Of a stretch of DNA of 64,000 nt, positions 8,888 through 17,578 are shown piece after piece. Every line of letters begins with the position of its first letter. Position 1 is the first letter of the stretch. The translations under genes were made by a program, and so were the position numbers. The notes beneath the pieces were generated by a model. It did not search any database, had not been told where the DNA came from, and saw only the letters and a program-made list of their open reading frames with translations. The stretch is from Phycisphaerae bacterium (lineage in GTDB: Bacteria; Planctomycetota; Phycisphaerae; Sedimentisphaerales; Anaerobacaceae). The stretch spans positions 126,572-190,571 of the forward strand of contig JAQTLP010000001.1 of the NCBI GenBank assembly GCA_028714855.1. The letters are read 5' to 3'.

Positions 8888-10201
8888 TTAATAATCATAC
8901 GGCTGTTTTCCCTGTTTTATCCGGCAGTCGCTCTGCATTTTACGCAGGGCCTCCGTCAGCCGCTCGGCCATCTCTCTATCGTCCATTTTTTTGACCTCGG
9001 CAGATGGGATACACTTTCCGTATTGAACGGCGATAGACCGGCCGGGGGTAAACAGCTTTTTATGTCTCGGCCAGGCCTCGAACGCGCCGTCGATAAGCAC
9101 GGGCACAACCGAGGCGTTGCCCCTTCTGCACAACAGGCCGAAGCCGGGCTTAAAGGCGGTGATTTTCCCGTCGCTGGTGCGGGTGGCTTCCGGAAAGAGG
9201 CATACGCCGTGACCGGCTTTCAGCTTGTCGATGACGTTCCTCATCGCGGCGAGGTCCGCTTCGCCCCTTTTGACCGGTATTGTCTGGATAGAGACCAGCA
9301 GTTTGCCGAACAGGCCGCGGAATAGCGTATCGCGGGCGAGAAAATACAAAGGCCTTTTGATGAATATGCCGCAAAAGAGGGGGTCCAGAAAGCTTTGATG
9401 ATTGCAGATAAGCACAAGCGGACCGTAGTCGGGGACATTCTCGCGGTCTTGCGGTTGCAGACGGAAAAAGGTCTTGCAGAAAATCTTGCACAGCAATCTC
9501 GCGAAGCGGGGCCATAGCATTTTCGGCAGCCGATAAATATGGCTTTCCGCATATTTCAGAATTTCCTCAACGACTTCTTCGATTGATAAATCGGTGGTAT
9601 CGATGATAACTGCATCGTCTGCGGGTTTCATCGGCCCGACTGACCTGCTTTGGTCGCGGGTGTCCCTTTCCTCGATTTCTCTTTGTATTTGCTCGATTTG
9701 GTCTTTGGCCGTTAGTCCTTGCTCTGCCGCCCTTCTTTTTGCTCTCTCCGCGGGCGTTGCGGTGAGGTAAAATTTCAGACAAGCGTTCGGAAACGCTACC
9801 GTCCCCTGGTCTCTTCCTTCGGTAACGATTTTTTCTTCATCAGCGGCGAATTGCCTTTGCATTTCCACAAGCTTTTCGCGCAGCTTCGGGGCTGAAGCGA
9901 TATATTTTGCGCTGGCGGTAACTTCCGGCGAGCGTATTCTATCGGTGACATCAACGCCGTCGATGGAGGCCGTCATCTTATCGTTCTTCGCTGCGAACTG
10001 GAATTTTTTATGATTTAAGACATCGAGCAGTTCTATCTCGTCGCTCATATCGATGCCGGCCTGCATCGCCGCCAGCGTGACAGCGCGATACATTGCGCCG
10101 GTATCGAGAAAGCTCGCGCCGAGCCTTTCAGCCAGCAGCCGCGCAACGGTGCTTTTACCGCTTGCCGCGGGGCCGTCGATAGTAATAATCAGGTTCGCCA
10201 T
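8888..10201 (-). CDS. Cytidylate kinase fused to 1-acylglycerol-3-phosphate acyltransferase
   Basis: A 437-residue two-domain protein. Residues 1 to about 215 are CMP kinase: P-loop GPAASGKST, the DTGAMYRAVT motif, and the TEGRDQGTVAFP segment. Residues about 225-437 are a PlsC-type acyltransferase with NHQSFLDPLF (the NHX4D catalytic motif) and FPEATRTSDG (EGTR-like motif), plus the VPVLIDGAF block. The two genes are often adjacent in other bacteria; here they are one frame without an internal stop. The first half phosphorylates CMP/dCMP, the second makes phosphatidic acid at the inner membrane. It sits 17 bp after the phosphatase gene and 18 bp before ispH. Confidence 0.93.
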   Translation of the reverse strand: MANLIITIDGPAASGKSTVARLLAERLGASFLDTGAMYRAVTLAAMQAGIDMSDEIELLDVLNHKKFQFAAKNDKMTASIDGVDVTDRIRSPEVTASAKYIASAPKLREKLVEMQRQFAADEEKIVTEGRDQGTVAFPNACLKFYLTATPAERAKRRAAEQGLTAKDQIEQIQREIEERDTRDQSRSVGPMKPADDAVIIDTTDLSIEEVVEEILKYAESHIYRLPKMLWPRFARLLCKIFCKTFFRLQPQDRENVPDYGPLVLICNHQSFLDPLFCGIFIKRPLYFLARDTLFRGLFGKLLVSIQTIPVKRGEADLAAMRNVIDKLKAGHGVCLFPEATRTSDGKITAFKPGFGLLCRRGNASVVPVLIDGAFEAWPRHKKLFTPGRSIAVQYGKCIPSAEVKKMDDREMAERLTEALRKMQSDCRIKQGKQPYDY

Positions 10202-10218
10202 TTTAATTTAAGATAACG

Positions 10219-11511
10219 CTATTTTCCAACTTTGATAACGATAACGCTCGTATCATCGACCTGGCTGGCAAGTCCGACAAATCGTCTTCTGTACCCGAGG
10301 ATATTATTAACCATCTGCCCTGCCTCTAATGAGGTGAACTGCTTTGCGGTTTCGAGCATTCTTTCGCAGCCCCAGAATTCACCATCAAAGTTAGCAGCGT
10401 CAATCAGTCCATCGGTATAGAACAGCAGGCTGTCGCCATCTCGAAGCTTTAAGGTTTCAATCTCATATTCGGCGCCGGCTTCCACTCCGAGCACAAATCC
10501 GCCCTTGTTCAATTCCACGATTTTGCCGTCTCTTATCAGCACGGCCGGCTCGTGCCCGCAGTTGCAATATGTGATGGTCTTTTCTTTAACATCAAGGACA
10601 GCGTAAAAGAGGGCGACAAACTCGCCATCTTTGCATTCGCCGCAGGCCATTTTGTTGAGTTTATTGACGATTTTTTCTACGGCGCCTTTGTCGCATTCGG
10701 TATCGACATAGGCTCGTACCGCGCCTCGAAACAGACTCATCATAATCGCGGCAGGAATTCCCTTGCCCATAACATCAGCGATTGCCACAGCGACACGATC
10801 ACTGCTTAACCGGATGAAGTCATAAAAGTCACCGCCGACATCGAAACATGGTATATACGTAGCCGCTATATCCAGACCCGGCATCGAGGGCGCTTTTTCC
10901 GGAATCATCCTTCGCTGAATGACACCCGCCAAACGTATCTGTTCAGCCATGCGCTGCCCTTCAATCGCCTCGGCATAAAGCTTGGCGTTGGTTATTGCCA
11001 CGGCGCACTGGGAGGCAACGACCCTGGCAAGCGCAATATCATCTTCGTAAAACTGTCTGGGCTTGGGGCTATACAGCCGAAGCACGCCGATTGGTTTACG
11101 TCTAAATTTCATCGCGACGGTAAGCTGGCTTACGAGTCCTTCTTTTATTGCCGCCTCTTTATACTTTACACGGCCATCAACGCGCACATCATCCAACACC
11201 ACCGCCTCCCCCGCAAATGCCTGTTCAATAACCGTGTCGTGTTTTGAGACCGGTCCTTTGCTCTGATACTCATCGCTGAGTCCGTAGGAGCTTCGCATCT
11301 TCAGGTCGCCGGCTTCTTCATCCAGCAGCCGAATGGAGCACGCTTTGACTCCGGGCATAATTTTAACCGCCGCTTCAGCGAGTCTGTCGAGAACCTCCTG
11401 CAGGGAAAAAGTTCCCGCCACAAGGGTAGTGAGCTGATAAATCTGCTCGTCCCGCCCCTCGGAGTGGCGTGGCTCGTCTCTATCAATTTGTTCTTGAGTT
11501 TTTTCTGCCAT
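10219..11511 (-). CDS. GAF domain-containing SpoIIE/RsbU-type PP2C phosphatase
   Basis: About 430 residues. After a short hydrophilic start there is a GAF sensory domain (roughly residues 28-175, including CSIRLLDEEAGDLKMRSSYG), then a linker helix and a SpoIIE-type PP2C phosphatase domain (residues about 200-430) with FDVGGDFYDF and ADVMGKGIPAA metal-binding motifs and SLLFYTDGLIDA. By family knowledge such proteins dephosphorylate STAS anti-sigma antagonists in partner-switching systems. A STAS-like protein is encoded at 25028-25402, but a link is only inferred. ATG at 11511 is preferred; TTG at 11517 adds two residues. It heads the leftward run to apt. Confidence 0.9.
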   Translation of the reverse strand: MAEKTQEQIDRDEPRHSEGRDEQIYQLTTLVAGTFSLQEVLDRLAEAAVKIMPGVKACSIRLLDEEAGDLKMRSSYGLSDEYQSKGPVSKHDTVIEQAFAGEAVVLDDVRVDGRVKYKEAAIKEGLVSQLTVAMKFRRKPIGVLRLYSPKPRQFYEDDIALARVVASQCAVAITNAKLYAEAIEGQRMAEQIRLAGVIQRRMIPEKAPSMPGLDIAATYIPCFDVGGDFYDFIRLSSDRVAVAIADVMGKGIPAAIMMSLFRGAVRAYVDTECDKGAVEKIVNKLNKMACGECKDGEFVALFYAVLDVKEKTITYCNCGHEPAVLIRDGKIVELNKGGFVLGVEAGAEYEIETLKLRDGDSLLFYTDGLIDAANFDGEFWGCERMLETAKQFTSLEAGQMVNNILGYRRRFVGLASQVDDTSVIVIKVGK

Positions 11512-11638
11512 AATCAATTGTTATCACTAAGACCAACGAATTATACTGAAATTATGCCTCTTAGTGAACTTTTTTAATCTGTTTTTCATAATTGGCCGCT
11601 TGTATTAGAGGCCATTTTGAGTTAATGTAAAACCCGTA

Positions 11639-11914
11639 ATGGACGAGATAGCCAAGCGTATAATTTTCAGCGGCCAAGTCCAGGGCGTGGGCTTCCGCTT
11701 TACTGCGTTTAACATAGCCAATCGCTATGAGCTGGTCGGTTTTGTCCGCAATTTACCTGATGGCGCCGTAGAGATGCTTGCTCAAGGCACAGCCGGAGCG
11801 GTCGATGATTGCATCCGGGATATTGTTGAAGAATTCAGCGGATACATCAGAGAAACCAAAGCCGAAGAAACCCCTCCCAACCCTCAGTACGCAGACTTCA
11901 AAATCACTTTTTAA
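11639..11914 (+). CDS. acyP: Acylphosphatase
   Basis: A 91-residue acylphosphatase of standard length. The active-site arginine lies in GQVQGVGFR (near residue 20) and the catalytic asparagine in GFVRNLPDG (near residue 38). It hydrolyses acyl phosphates such as acetyl phosphate or carbamoyl phosphate in the cytoplasm. It is divergent from the GAF-SpoIIE phosphatase gene with a 120-bp shared upstream region, and it appears monocistronic. Confidence 0.94.
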   Translation: MDEIAKRIIFSGQVQGVGFRFTAFNIANRYELVGFVRNLPDGAVEMLAQGTAGAVDDCIRDIVEEFSGYIRETKAEETPPNPQYADFKITF

Positions 11915-12311
11915 TACGACAGCAAGGATATACGGTGATTAAGGTCTAATCTGATGTGTTCGATGTTTGAAACGTCAATTTTAATGCGGCATAAGCCATC
12001 TCGACGAGAGTAATAGCCGCCAACTTCCTGCTGGCGGCTAAACCTCGCCTCGCTTTTTCCTTCCCGCCTATCTCAGCGGAGAAATACCACATTCATATAT
12101 GAAGCGAAGCAGGTTGGTGAAATGTTGATGGAAATTCTGATTTTTTGGGAAAAATGCCTCGCCAAAGCACTTTAGGATATCTGGCCTGATTTAGCTAGGA
12201 ACGAGAAAACTCCGGAGGTTACAAAAGATGGATTTTTTTGCTTAAAACCGCCAAATCCGGCATTTAACAAGGCAATAATTTCCCCCGTCCGCCATTCTCT
12301 AATCTCCCCCC
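11915..12311. other. Noncoding interval with one strong hairpin
   Basis: About 400 bp between acylphosphatase and the ECF sigma promoter. I see no convincing ORF. A perfect 9-bp inverted repeat, tagccgcca (12014-12022) and tggcggcta (12032-12040), has a 9-base loop. It has no T run, so it may be only a weak terminator for the acylphosphatase gene or another RNA structure. Confidence 0.5.
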
Positions 12312-12340
12312 TTGTCAATAAACAGGTTGTTGGGTATAAT
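12312..12340 (+). promoter_or_regulatory. Sigma-70-type promoter for the ECF sigma/anti-sigma pair
   Basis: TTGTCA at 12312-12317 and TATAAT at 12335-12340 with a 17-bp spacer. The predicted start point is about 30 bases before the GTG at 12376. This suggests housekeeping transcription rather than autoregulation by the ECF factor alone. Confidence 0.6.
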
Positions 12341-12375
12341 GACTGAACTTACAACTTTTTTGGAGTATCGCCAAA

Positions 12376-12933
12376 GTGCTTGTGGAGAGGGTAAAAACGG
12401 AATCTGTGCCGCCGGCCAATGTAGCCCGCGCGGCAGAAATCTTCTCGAAATATGAAGATTTTATCCGTACGGTTATTTGTTACCATGTCAAAAATGATGC
12501 CCAGGCGGATGATTTGCTCCAGGATTTCTTCCTTTCTCTTGTTTCCAAGCCCATCCCCGCAAATATTCATAATGTCAAAGGCTATCTTTATAAGGCGATA
12601 ACCAACGATATCGTTGACGCCGTTCGCCGGGTAGAGAAGTACAAAACTCGAATGGGCAAATATGCTGAATGTTTTAATTATTCGGTCAACAACAACGAGC
12701 CGGAAAACGCCTTAATTGAAATAGAGCAAACAAATGAGATGTTCAGACTCATCAAGGGGTGTTTACGATATAGTGAAGCTCAGGCGATTACTTTGCGATA
12801 CAAAAACAGTTATAATATCGAAGAGGCAGCAAAAAAGATGAATGTTAATAATAGAACCATCAGCAGATATATCTCCACAGGGTTAAATAAAGTCCGTCAG
12901 TTTTTAATAGTAAAACAAGGTGATTTAGAATGA
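12376..12933 (+). CDS. ECF-type RNA polymerase sigma factor
   Basis: A 185-residue sigma-70 family protein of extracytoplasmic-function size. Region 2 lies at about residues 25-95 (DDLLQDFFLSLV and VKGYLYKAITNDIVDAVRR) and region 4 at about 125-180 (LRYSEAQAITLRYKNSYNIE, then AAKKMNVNNRTISRYI as the helix-turn-helix). Regions 1 and 3 are absent, as expected. The start is a GTG after a weak TGGAG; a second in-frame GTG is at 12382. Its stop overlaps the next gene's start in an ATGA (12930-12933), implying translational coupling to its anti-sigma partner. Confidence 0.9.
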   Translation: MLVERVKTESVPPANVARAAEIFSKYEDFIRTVICYHVKNDAQADDLLQDFFLSLVSKPIPANIHNVKGYLYKAITNDIVDAVRRVEKYKTRMGKYAECFNYSVNNNEPENALIEIEQTNEMFRLIKGCLRYSEAQAITLRYKNSYNIEEAAKKMNVNNRTISRYISTGLNKVRQFLIVKQGDLE

Positions 12934-14606
12934 TTACTCACAGTCCTAAATCGTTATGCAAGGAAGCTGAGTTGTATTACTATGATTTTCTCTATGATGA
13001 AAGCCGCAGACTTATTCCAGAACCTATCATTAGCCACATTGAGCAATGCTTGCCTTGCCGGGAACAGATAAACCATCTTGAAGCGGCGTTATTGCAAGCC
13101 GATGGTCTTGAATCGGGGCGTGTACGAGTCAGTCCTGCGGTTGCCACAATGCTGGAACTTCATTTTGCTTATACCGGCAAGCCTGTGACCTGCAATATTG
13201 CAAAACCTTTTCTGCCGACCCTGCCAGACCAAGTCTTGGGGATACATATACCAACACCGATAGTAGCGCATGTGTGCGATTGTCAACAGTGCTCTGAAGA
13301 TTTAGATGTAATTCGATGTCTCAATCTCAGGCATGAACAATTATGCCGGTTAAGCCGGCTTTTTGCAGATAAATCTGCCGGGAGTAATATCAGCTGCACA
13401 GAAGCCCAAAATGCTATCCCTTCGATTATATCAATGGCTTTTAGTGAAACCGATTCGGAAGTCTTAAAACACTTGTGCACGTGCCCAGTCTGCCGAAAAC
13501 TGGTTTATAAAGAGCGACAAAAATTCTGCGACAGTTTGCCGGAGTACGTTCCATCTCCGGGACTTCCCTGCGAGTCAGTTTCGGCAAGCGATTTTTTCGA
13601 TTATGTCATACCATACGGAATTGATCCGGCCAAGGAGCAATACTCTAAATTCAGGGAATCGTTCAGCTCACATGTAACCAATTGCCCAAAATGTCTGGCT
13701 AAAACGCAAGAGCTGCACAAGGCCATATATAGAATTCCCGAACGGGCTGAATCTGACGTCGTTACTATATACCAGATAGATGAATCCGCTAAAACCCAAG
13801 CGGCCAGTGGAACCGAGGAGCTTTATGCCGGTTTTCCCATAAGAGTAGACGTAAAGCAACGCGAAGAAATGAAGACTGAGCAGCCGGTTCCAAATGTTGA
13901 TTTTGCCGCCGCCCTAAAACAAAAGGTCTCAGTAAAAAAATTAAAGCCGTTGCTTAAAACTGCCATTGCTACAGCAGCAGTGATATCCATAGCAGCTGCG
14001 ATGCTGCTCAATATACCAACAGCCAAAGCAGTTACGCTGGAAAGAATCTACAAGGCCATCAAAAAAGCCAGAAATGTCCACACTACAAATTTTGCCCCTG
14101 ATAAGACAAAAATAATACAAGAAACATGGGTGTCGCTTACGTTAAATATTTATCTGTGGAAGTCTGGAAAAGAGCTTGTTCTATTGGATATTCCCAATAA
14201 GGTAAGAAAAGGCAAACAAGCGGACACTGCCGTAACCGAGACAACCCCATTAACTACAGCTTCGGCCGCTGACATCGAGGAAAAAATAACCGGCTCTTTA
14301 GGGTTAATGCCTTATGCCATATCCGACGTTCCTGAAGACGCCGTATGGAGCCACGTCGCTGACTTAGCAGACATTACTAAAAGCATCGAAGTATATGATT
14401 TGACGTGGACCGACAGAGCTTCCGGCGGCCCTGTCGTGCTCAGGAAGTGGCGGATATTTGCGGATTCCGAGACAAATCTTCCCCGGAGAATAGAGTGGTA
14501 TGTAAAATCGGCCGCTGACAGTGATTATATTGCAACATCCGTGACAACAGTTGAATATTTAAGCAATAGTGAAATGCAGAAAGTTATTAAAGACGCGTCT
14601 TTTTAG
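12930..14606 (+). CDS. Membrane-bound anti-sigma protein with four tandem ZAS zinc-binding motifs
   Basis: A 558-residue protein coupled to the ECF sigma gene. The N-terminal half contains four copies of the zinc-binding anti-sigma pattern Cys...His-x3-Cys-x2-Cys: C10/H36/C40/C43, C88/H114/C118/C121, C156/H181/C185/C188 and C214/H248/C252/C255. The usual single-domain anti-sigma factor has one. A single membrane segment follows at about residues 343-362 (TAIATAAVISIAAAMLLNIP), and the remaining 195 residues, presumably periplasmic, resemble LolA-like lipoprotein-sorting folds with WxS and DLTW segments; that assignment is weak. The expected role is to hold the ECF factor at the inner membrane until a periplasmic signal arrives. 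Why four zinc motifs exist is unknown. Confidence 0.85.
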   Translation: MITHSPKSLCKEAELYYYDFLYDESRRLIPEPIISHIEQCLPCREQINHLEAALLQADGLESGRVRVSPAVATMLELHFAYTGKPVTCNIAKPFLPTLPDQVLGIHIPTPIVAHVCDCQQCSEDLDVIRCLNLRHEQLCRLSRLFADKSAGSNISCTEAQNAIPSIISMAFSETDSEVLKHLCTCPVCRKLVYKERQKFCDSLPEYVPSPGLPCESVSASDFFDYVIPYGIDPAKEQYSKFRESFSSHVTNCPKCLAKTQELHKAIYRIPERAESDVVTIYQIDESAKTQAASGTEELYAGFPIRVDVKQREEMKTEQPVPNVDFAAALKQKVSVKKLKPLLKTAIATAAVISIAAAMLLNIPTAKAVTLERIYKAIKKARNVHTTNFAPDKTKIIQETWVSLTLNIYLWKSGKELVLLDIPNKVRKGKQADTAVTETTPLTTASAADIEEKITGSLGLMPYAISDVPEDAVWSHVADLADITKSIEVYDLTWTDRASGGPVVLRKWRIFADSETNLPRRIEWYVKSAADSDYIATSVTTVEYLSNSEMQKVIKDASF

Positions 14607-14618
14607 AACAGCGGCATT

Positions 14619-15419
14619 TTATTTCGGCACCCAAAGGGGCTTTTTGTTTTTATAGTCAACGCCCGTCTTCTCAACAAACAAGTCTTTAGCTTTTGTTAAA
14701 CTGACATGACCATCCGCAAATCCGACATTCACGGTTTTACGCGGATGCCGGCCGTCTATGGCATCGGGTTTTTGGTCGGGCCATAAATCTTTTCTTTCAT
14801 TAATCCAAAGACCGGGTACATAAGCAGTATCTTCGATTGCACCTTTGCTAAGAACCACAGGAGGCTCATCTACCGCATTCCACCAGCTTATTATACTATA
14901 GCCGCTGTCAACGATAAGCAGGGTGCTGGCGGGACGCGGCATATCACTGCTTCGCAAGGGCGTTCCAACAAATTCCGCCATACGGCTTTGTTTGTCATCA
15001 GTACCCTTGCATATAGAACGGTTCACGCCATAATTGCCGCAAAGGACATTGTTTTTGAACTTGGTACCTCTCAGACGTTTGGACGGGCATAATGCCACCG
15101 TTCTGGCCTTGTTGGCATTGCTGTAATAATCTTCCAACTGGTTAAACCACCACCATCCCGGTCTATCATATGACCTGTATCCCGGGTAGCCGCCCGTTGG
15201 CGGGTCTTTAGGCGAGCTGTCGAGGCCGTAAGGAAGGTTTTGATTTTCCAGTTCGTAACTAAACATGCCCTTCAGTAACTGACTAATATTCGAGCCGCAA
15301 ACGGCTACTTCAGCCTGCTTCCTGGAAAGCCGCAACGCCGGCAATAATAGAGCCGCAAGCATCGCAATTATCGCAATTGTCACAAGCACTTCAATGATTG
15401 TAAAAGCGGAACGCCTCAT
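14619..15419 (-). CDS. Pseudopilin-like protein with prepilin cleavage/methylation motif
   Basis: A 266-residue protein. It starts with MRRSAFTIIEVLVTIAIIAM, the type IV prepilin N-terminus: short basic leader, phenylalanine at the cleavage site, glutamate at +5 and a hydrophobic helix. The leader has Ala where the usual Gly precedes the cleavage site (SA|FTIIE). The C-terminal part has the GRHP...GFADGHVSL element, close to the H-x9-DG prepilin-associated motif common in planctomycetes; here the spacing is ten. Four cysteines are present. Such proteins are abundant in planctomycete genomes and are surface or pseudopilus-like; the exact role is unknown. It is convergent with the anti-sigma gene (12-bp gap) and is separated from the upstream secreted protease-like gene by a terminator. 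Confidence 0.85.
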   Translation of the reverse strand: MRRSAFTIIEVLVTIAIIAMLAALLLPALRLSRKQAEVAVCGSNISQLLKGMFSYELENQNLPYGLDSSPKDPPTGGYPGYRSYDRPGWWWFNQLEDYYSNANKARTVALCPSKRLRGTKFKNNVLCGNYGVNRSICKGTDDKQSRMAEFVGTPLRSSDMPRPASTLLIVDSGYSIISWWNAVDEPPVVLSKGAIEDTAYVPGLWINERKDLWPDQKPDAIDGRHPRKTVNVGFADGHVSLTKAKDLFVEKTGVDYKNKKPLWVPK

Positions 15420-15470
15420 AACCGGCTATTCTATTGCCGCTCGTCTGATGCGTCAACTTAAAGCACCTGC

Positions 15471-15506
15471 AAAAAAAGCAGATGGGGAATTATCCCGCCT
15501 GCTTTT
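15471..15506 (-). terminator. Terminator after the C39-fusion gene
   Basis: On the minus strand AAAGCAG pairs with CTGCTTT around a GGG/TCCC inner stem, followed by a run of T (plus-strand aaaaaaagca at 15471-15480 and gcttttg at 15501-15507). It lies just after the stop at 15531 and before the pseudopilin gene. Confidence 0.75.
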
Positions 15507-15530
15507 GATATTTCTACGAGGCCGCTAATC

Positions 15531-17336
15531 TCAGGCACATGCCTGCATATAATAATACGTCCATTCGCCCGTATCTGTACAGTTGCCTGGTTCTCCAGGA
15601 ACTTCCATACAGGGTGACTTTCGGTACCTGGGCATTGGGTACTGGTAGCAGTTTCCGCTCGCGGCAACTCCACAGCCCAGTCGCGTGAAGAACTCCCTGC
15701 ATTCGCCACCACATCCGCCAGCATAGACGCAGTATATAATATACCATTCCTGTTTTAGCAGGTTGCATTTATAGCCGGAGGCCCCTATGATATTACGAAG
15801 CTCGCTTTCGTCGATTTCGGCAAACTCGCCTTTTATAGCGTCTTCAGTATTGGAAATCAAAATCGCTATGCCACCGATCCAATCCTCCGGAAAGGAGTCA
15901 ATATCTGTCCGACAGTAGAATTGGTTGCTGGCCAAATCCACCGTCCAGACATATTTAGCATCAATTGTCTCAAGAGCAACAAAATGTTTTCTGCCGGGTA
16001 TATGCAGGATTGCCTTGCAATCGTGCAACTTCTTCAGCGTCTGGACATCGGTCTTGACAGCCCTGCAGTGAAGGCCCATGCCTTGTGCAAATTGCTTCAT
16101 TTCATAAAGATTTGTGGATTTATCCGGCCCATTTACCAGCTGAGCGAACTGTTGGTCTGTGATATTTTTACCCAACTGCGAAGTAATATATTTTAATGCT
16201 GCCGTTGCGCAGTTCCTGGGTTGTGCACTTTCAGAAGCTGCATAAGCCAATCTTTCGGTTAAGAGCAGATTTGTATCGACTCCCTGTGAGTAACGATACG
16301 TTTCCGACTTACCGCCGCTAAGAGAAAAACGCTCTATCAATGCATCGGCTTCATAGATGACCTCGAAATCGTAACTTTCAGGAGCATTCGAATCTATACT
16401 GGTAATATCCCACAAGTCACGAGCCAATAATCTTTTTGACCCGGTTTCGTACTGCTCCAGCAAAATGGTGAATGGAATCCAACCGCCGGCTGTCAACTGA
16501 TAGTTGGAGTATTGTTTGGAGGAAATGACAACACCATCCCTGCTTGTTAGACAGGATATTACGGCGTAATCCTTTTGCGGGTCCATTACAAACTCCATTT
16601 GCAGGCCATCAGGATTATTAAGCGTTAGACTTATTTGTGTTTGGCCATTAATTTGCTTTTCTATCGCAACAGCGTCCGCAGCGGCGAGATTATCGTATGA
16701 ATAAAAGCCGTATCCCCAAGGAATCAAACCTGCTGTCAGCGACCCGTTGACAACATGGGGGATACGGCCTGTCGTATCAACGATGGCGTGATTGCCGGGC
16801 AGAAAATAAGTGGTATATTTTTCACCGTCCCAAGCGAATATACGTCTGGCATTCCAGTCCAAGTTAAACTGCTCGGTCATATAATTACCGGCCAGTTCTT
16901 TGCCGGGCCTTACTGAATCTGTGCGCGAATTTACGTTGATTTCCCAGTAAAATCTGTCTCCATCGAACTTTACAATGACTTTCGAACTCATCGTATATTC
17001 GTTGGACAATCTGTATCGAGTATTAAACGGCTCGGCATCAAGTCTCATTTTTTGCAACTCTTCCGTAAGCTCTCTTTTGTTCGGGCTGTCCTGATATTGC
17101 TGAATATCTTTGTTGATTTGGTCATTGACCATATCTGCGTCCATCATTTTCGGGGCTCTGTATTCTTCGTGTGCTGCCTCAATCGTCCCTGCGGGTATCC
17201 AGGTCTTTCTTGGCTGGTTTGTTATTTTTTGAAAGATTTGTAAAATTTCCTTTCTTTCCAAGGGCCTGTCTGCAAAAGCAGCACCACTAACAAACAATAA
17301 AAAAACTGCTATCGACATAAAATTTCTTGTCTTCAT
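15531..17336 (-). CDS. Secreted protein: LolA-like region, C39 peptidase domain, double-glycine-leader-like segment and Cys-rich tail
   Basis: A 601-residue protein with signal peptide (MKTRNFMSIAVFLLFVSGAA, cleavage near AFA22). Residues 24 to about 360 look like an outer-membrane lipoprotein-sorting (LolA-like) beta fold. Residues about 370-495 fit a C39 cysteine peptidase with C376 (PRNCATAAL), H451 (GRKHFVALE) and D467 (VWTVDLAS). Residues 508-519 (IDESELRNIIGA) match the double-glycine leader consensus exactly in position: hydrophobic at -12, E-L at -8/-7, I at -4, G-A at -2/-1. The 82-residue tail after it has nine cysteines, including AGGCGGEC. C39 domains normally cut bacteriocin leaders after GG in a separate peptide; here enzyme and leader-like site are in one chain. 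A terminator follows. The domain calls are mine; the processing is a hypothesis. Confidence 0.72.
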   Translation of the reverse strand: MKTRNFMSIAVFLLFVSGAAFADRPLERKEILQIFQKITNQPRKTWIPAGTIEAAHEEYRAPKMMDADMVNDQINKDIQQYQDSPNKRELTEELQKMRLDAEPFNTRYRLSNEYTMSSKVIVKFDGDRFYWEINVNSRTDSVRPGKELAGNYMTEQFNLDWNARRIFAWDGEKYTTYFLPGNHAIVDTTGRIPHVVNGSLTAGLIPWGYGFYSYDNLAAADAVAIEKQINGQTQISLTLNNPDGLQMEFVMDPQKDYAVISCLTSRDGVVISSKQYSNYQLTAGGWIPFTILLEQYETGSKRLLARDLWDITSIDSNAPESYDFEVIYEADALIERFSLSGGKSETYRYSQGVDTNLLLTERLAYAASESAQPRNCATAALKYITSQLGKNITDQQFAQLVNGPDKSTNLYEMKQFAQGMGLHCRAVKTDVQTLKKLHDCKAILHIPGRKHFVALETIDAKYVWTVDLASNQFYCRTDIDSFPEDWIGGIAILISNTEDAIKGEFAEIDESELRNIIGASGYKCNLLKQEWYIIYCVYAGGCGGECREFFTRLGCGVAASGNCYQYPMPRYRKSPCMEVPGEPGNCTDTGEWTYYYMQACA

Positions 17337-17578
17337 GATTATCTCCTTCTCTTAAATTCAGGCTGGTAAAATTTATTTAGCAACCAGACTCTTGTTGTCG
17401 GGACAATTGCTAAAAGTCTTTCTGTAGAGAAGGCGATTGTGAAACAGGAGATGTGGATTGCTTTCCGCCAAGTTTATCGAAATTAACCTGCAAAAAAACA
17501 AACATTCAGGTGGAATGCAGCACCGTTGCCATGCGATTTGGAGGGCACCTGCAACAAAAGTATTACAGACGAGTCCTG

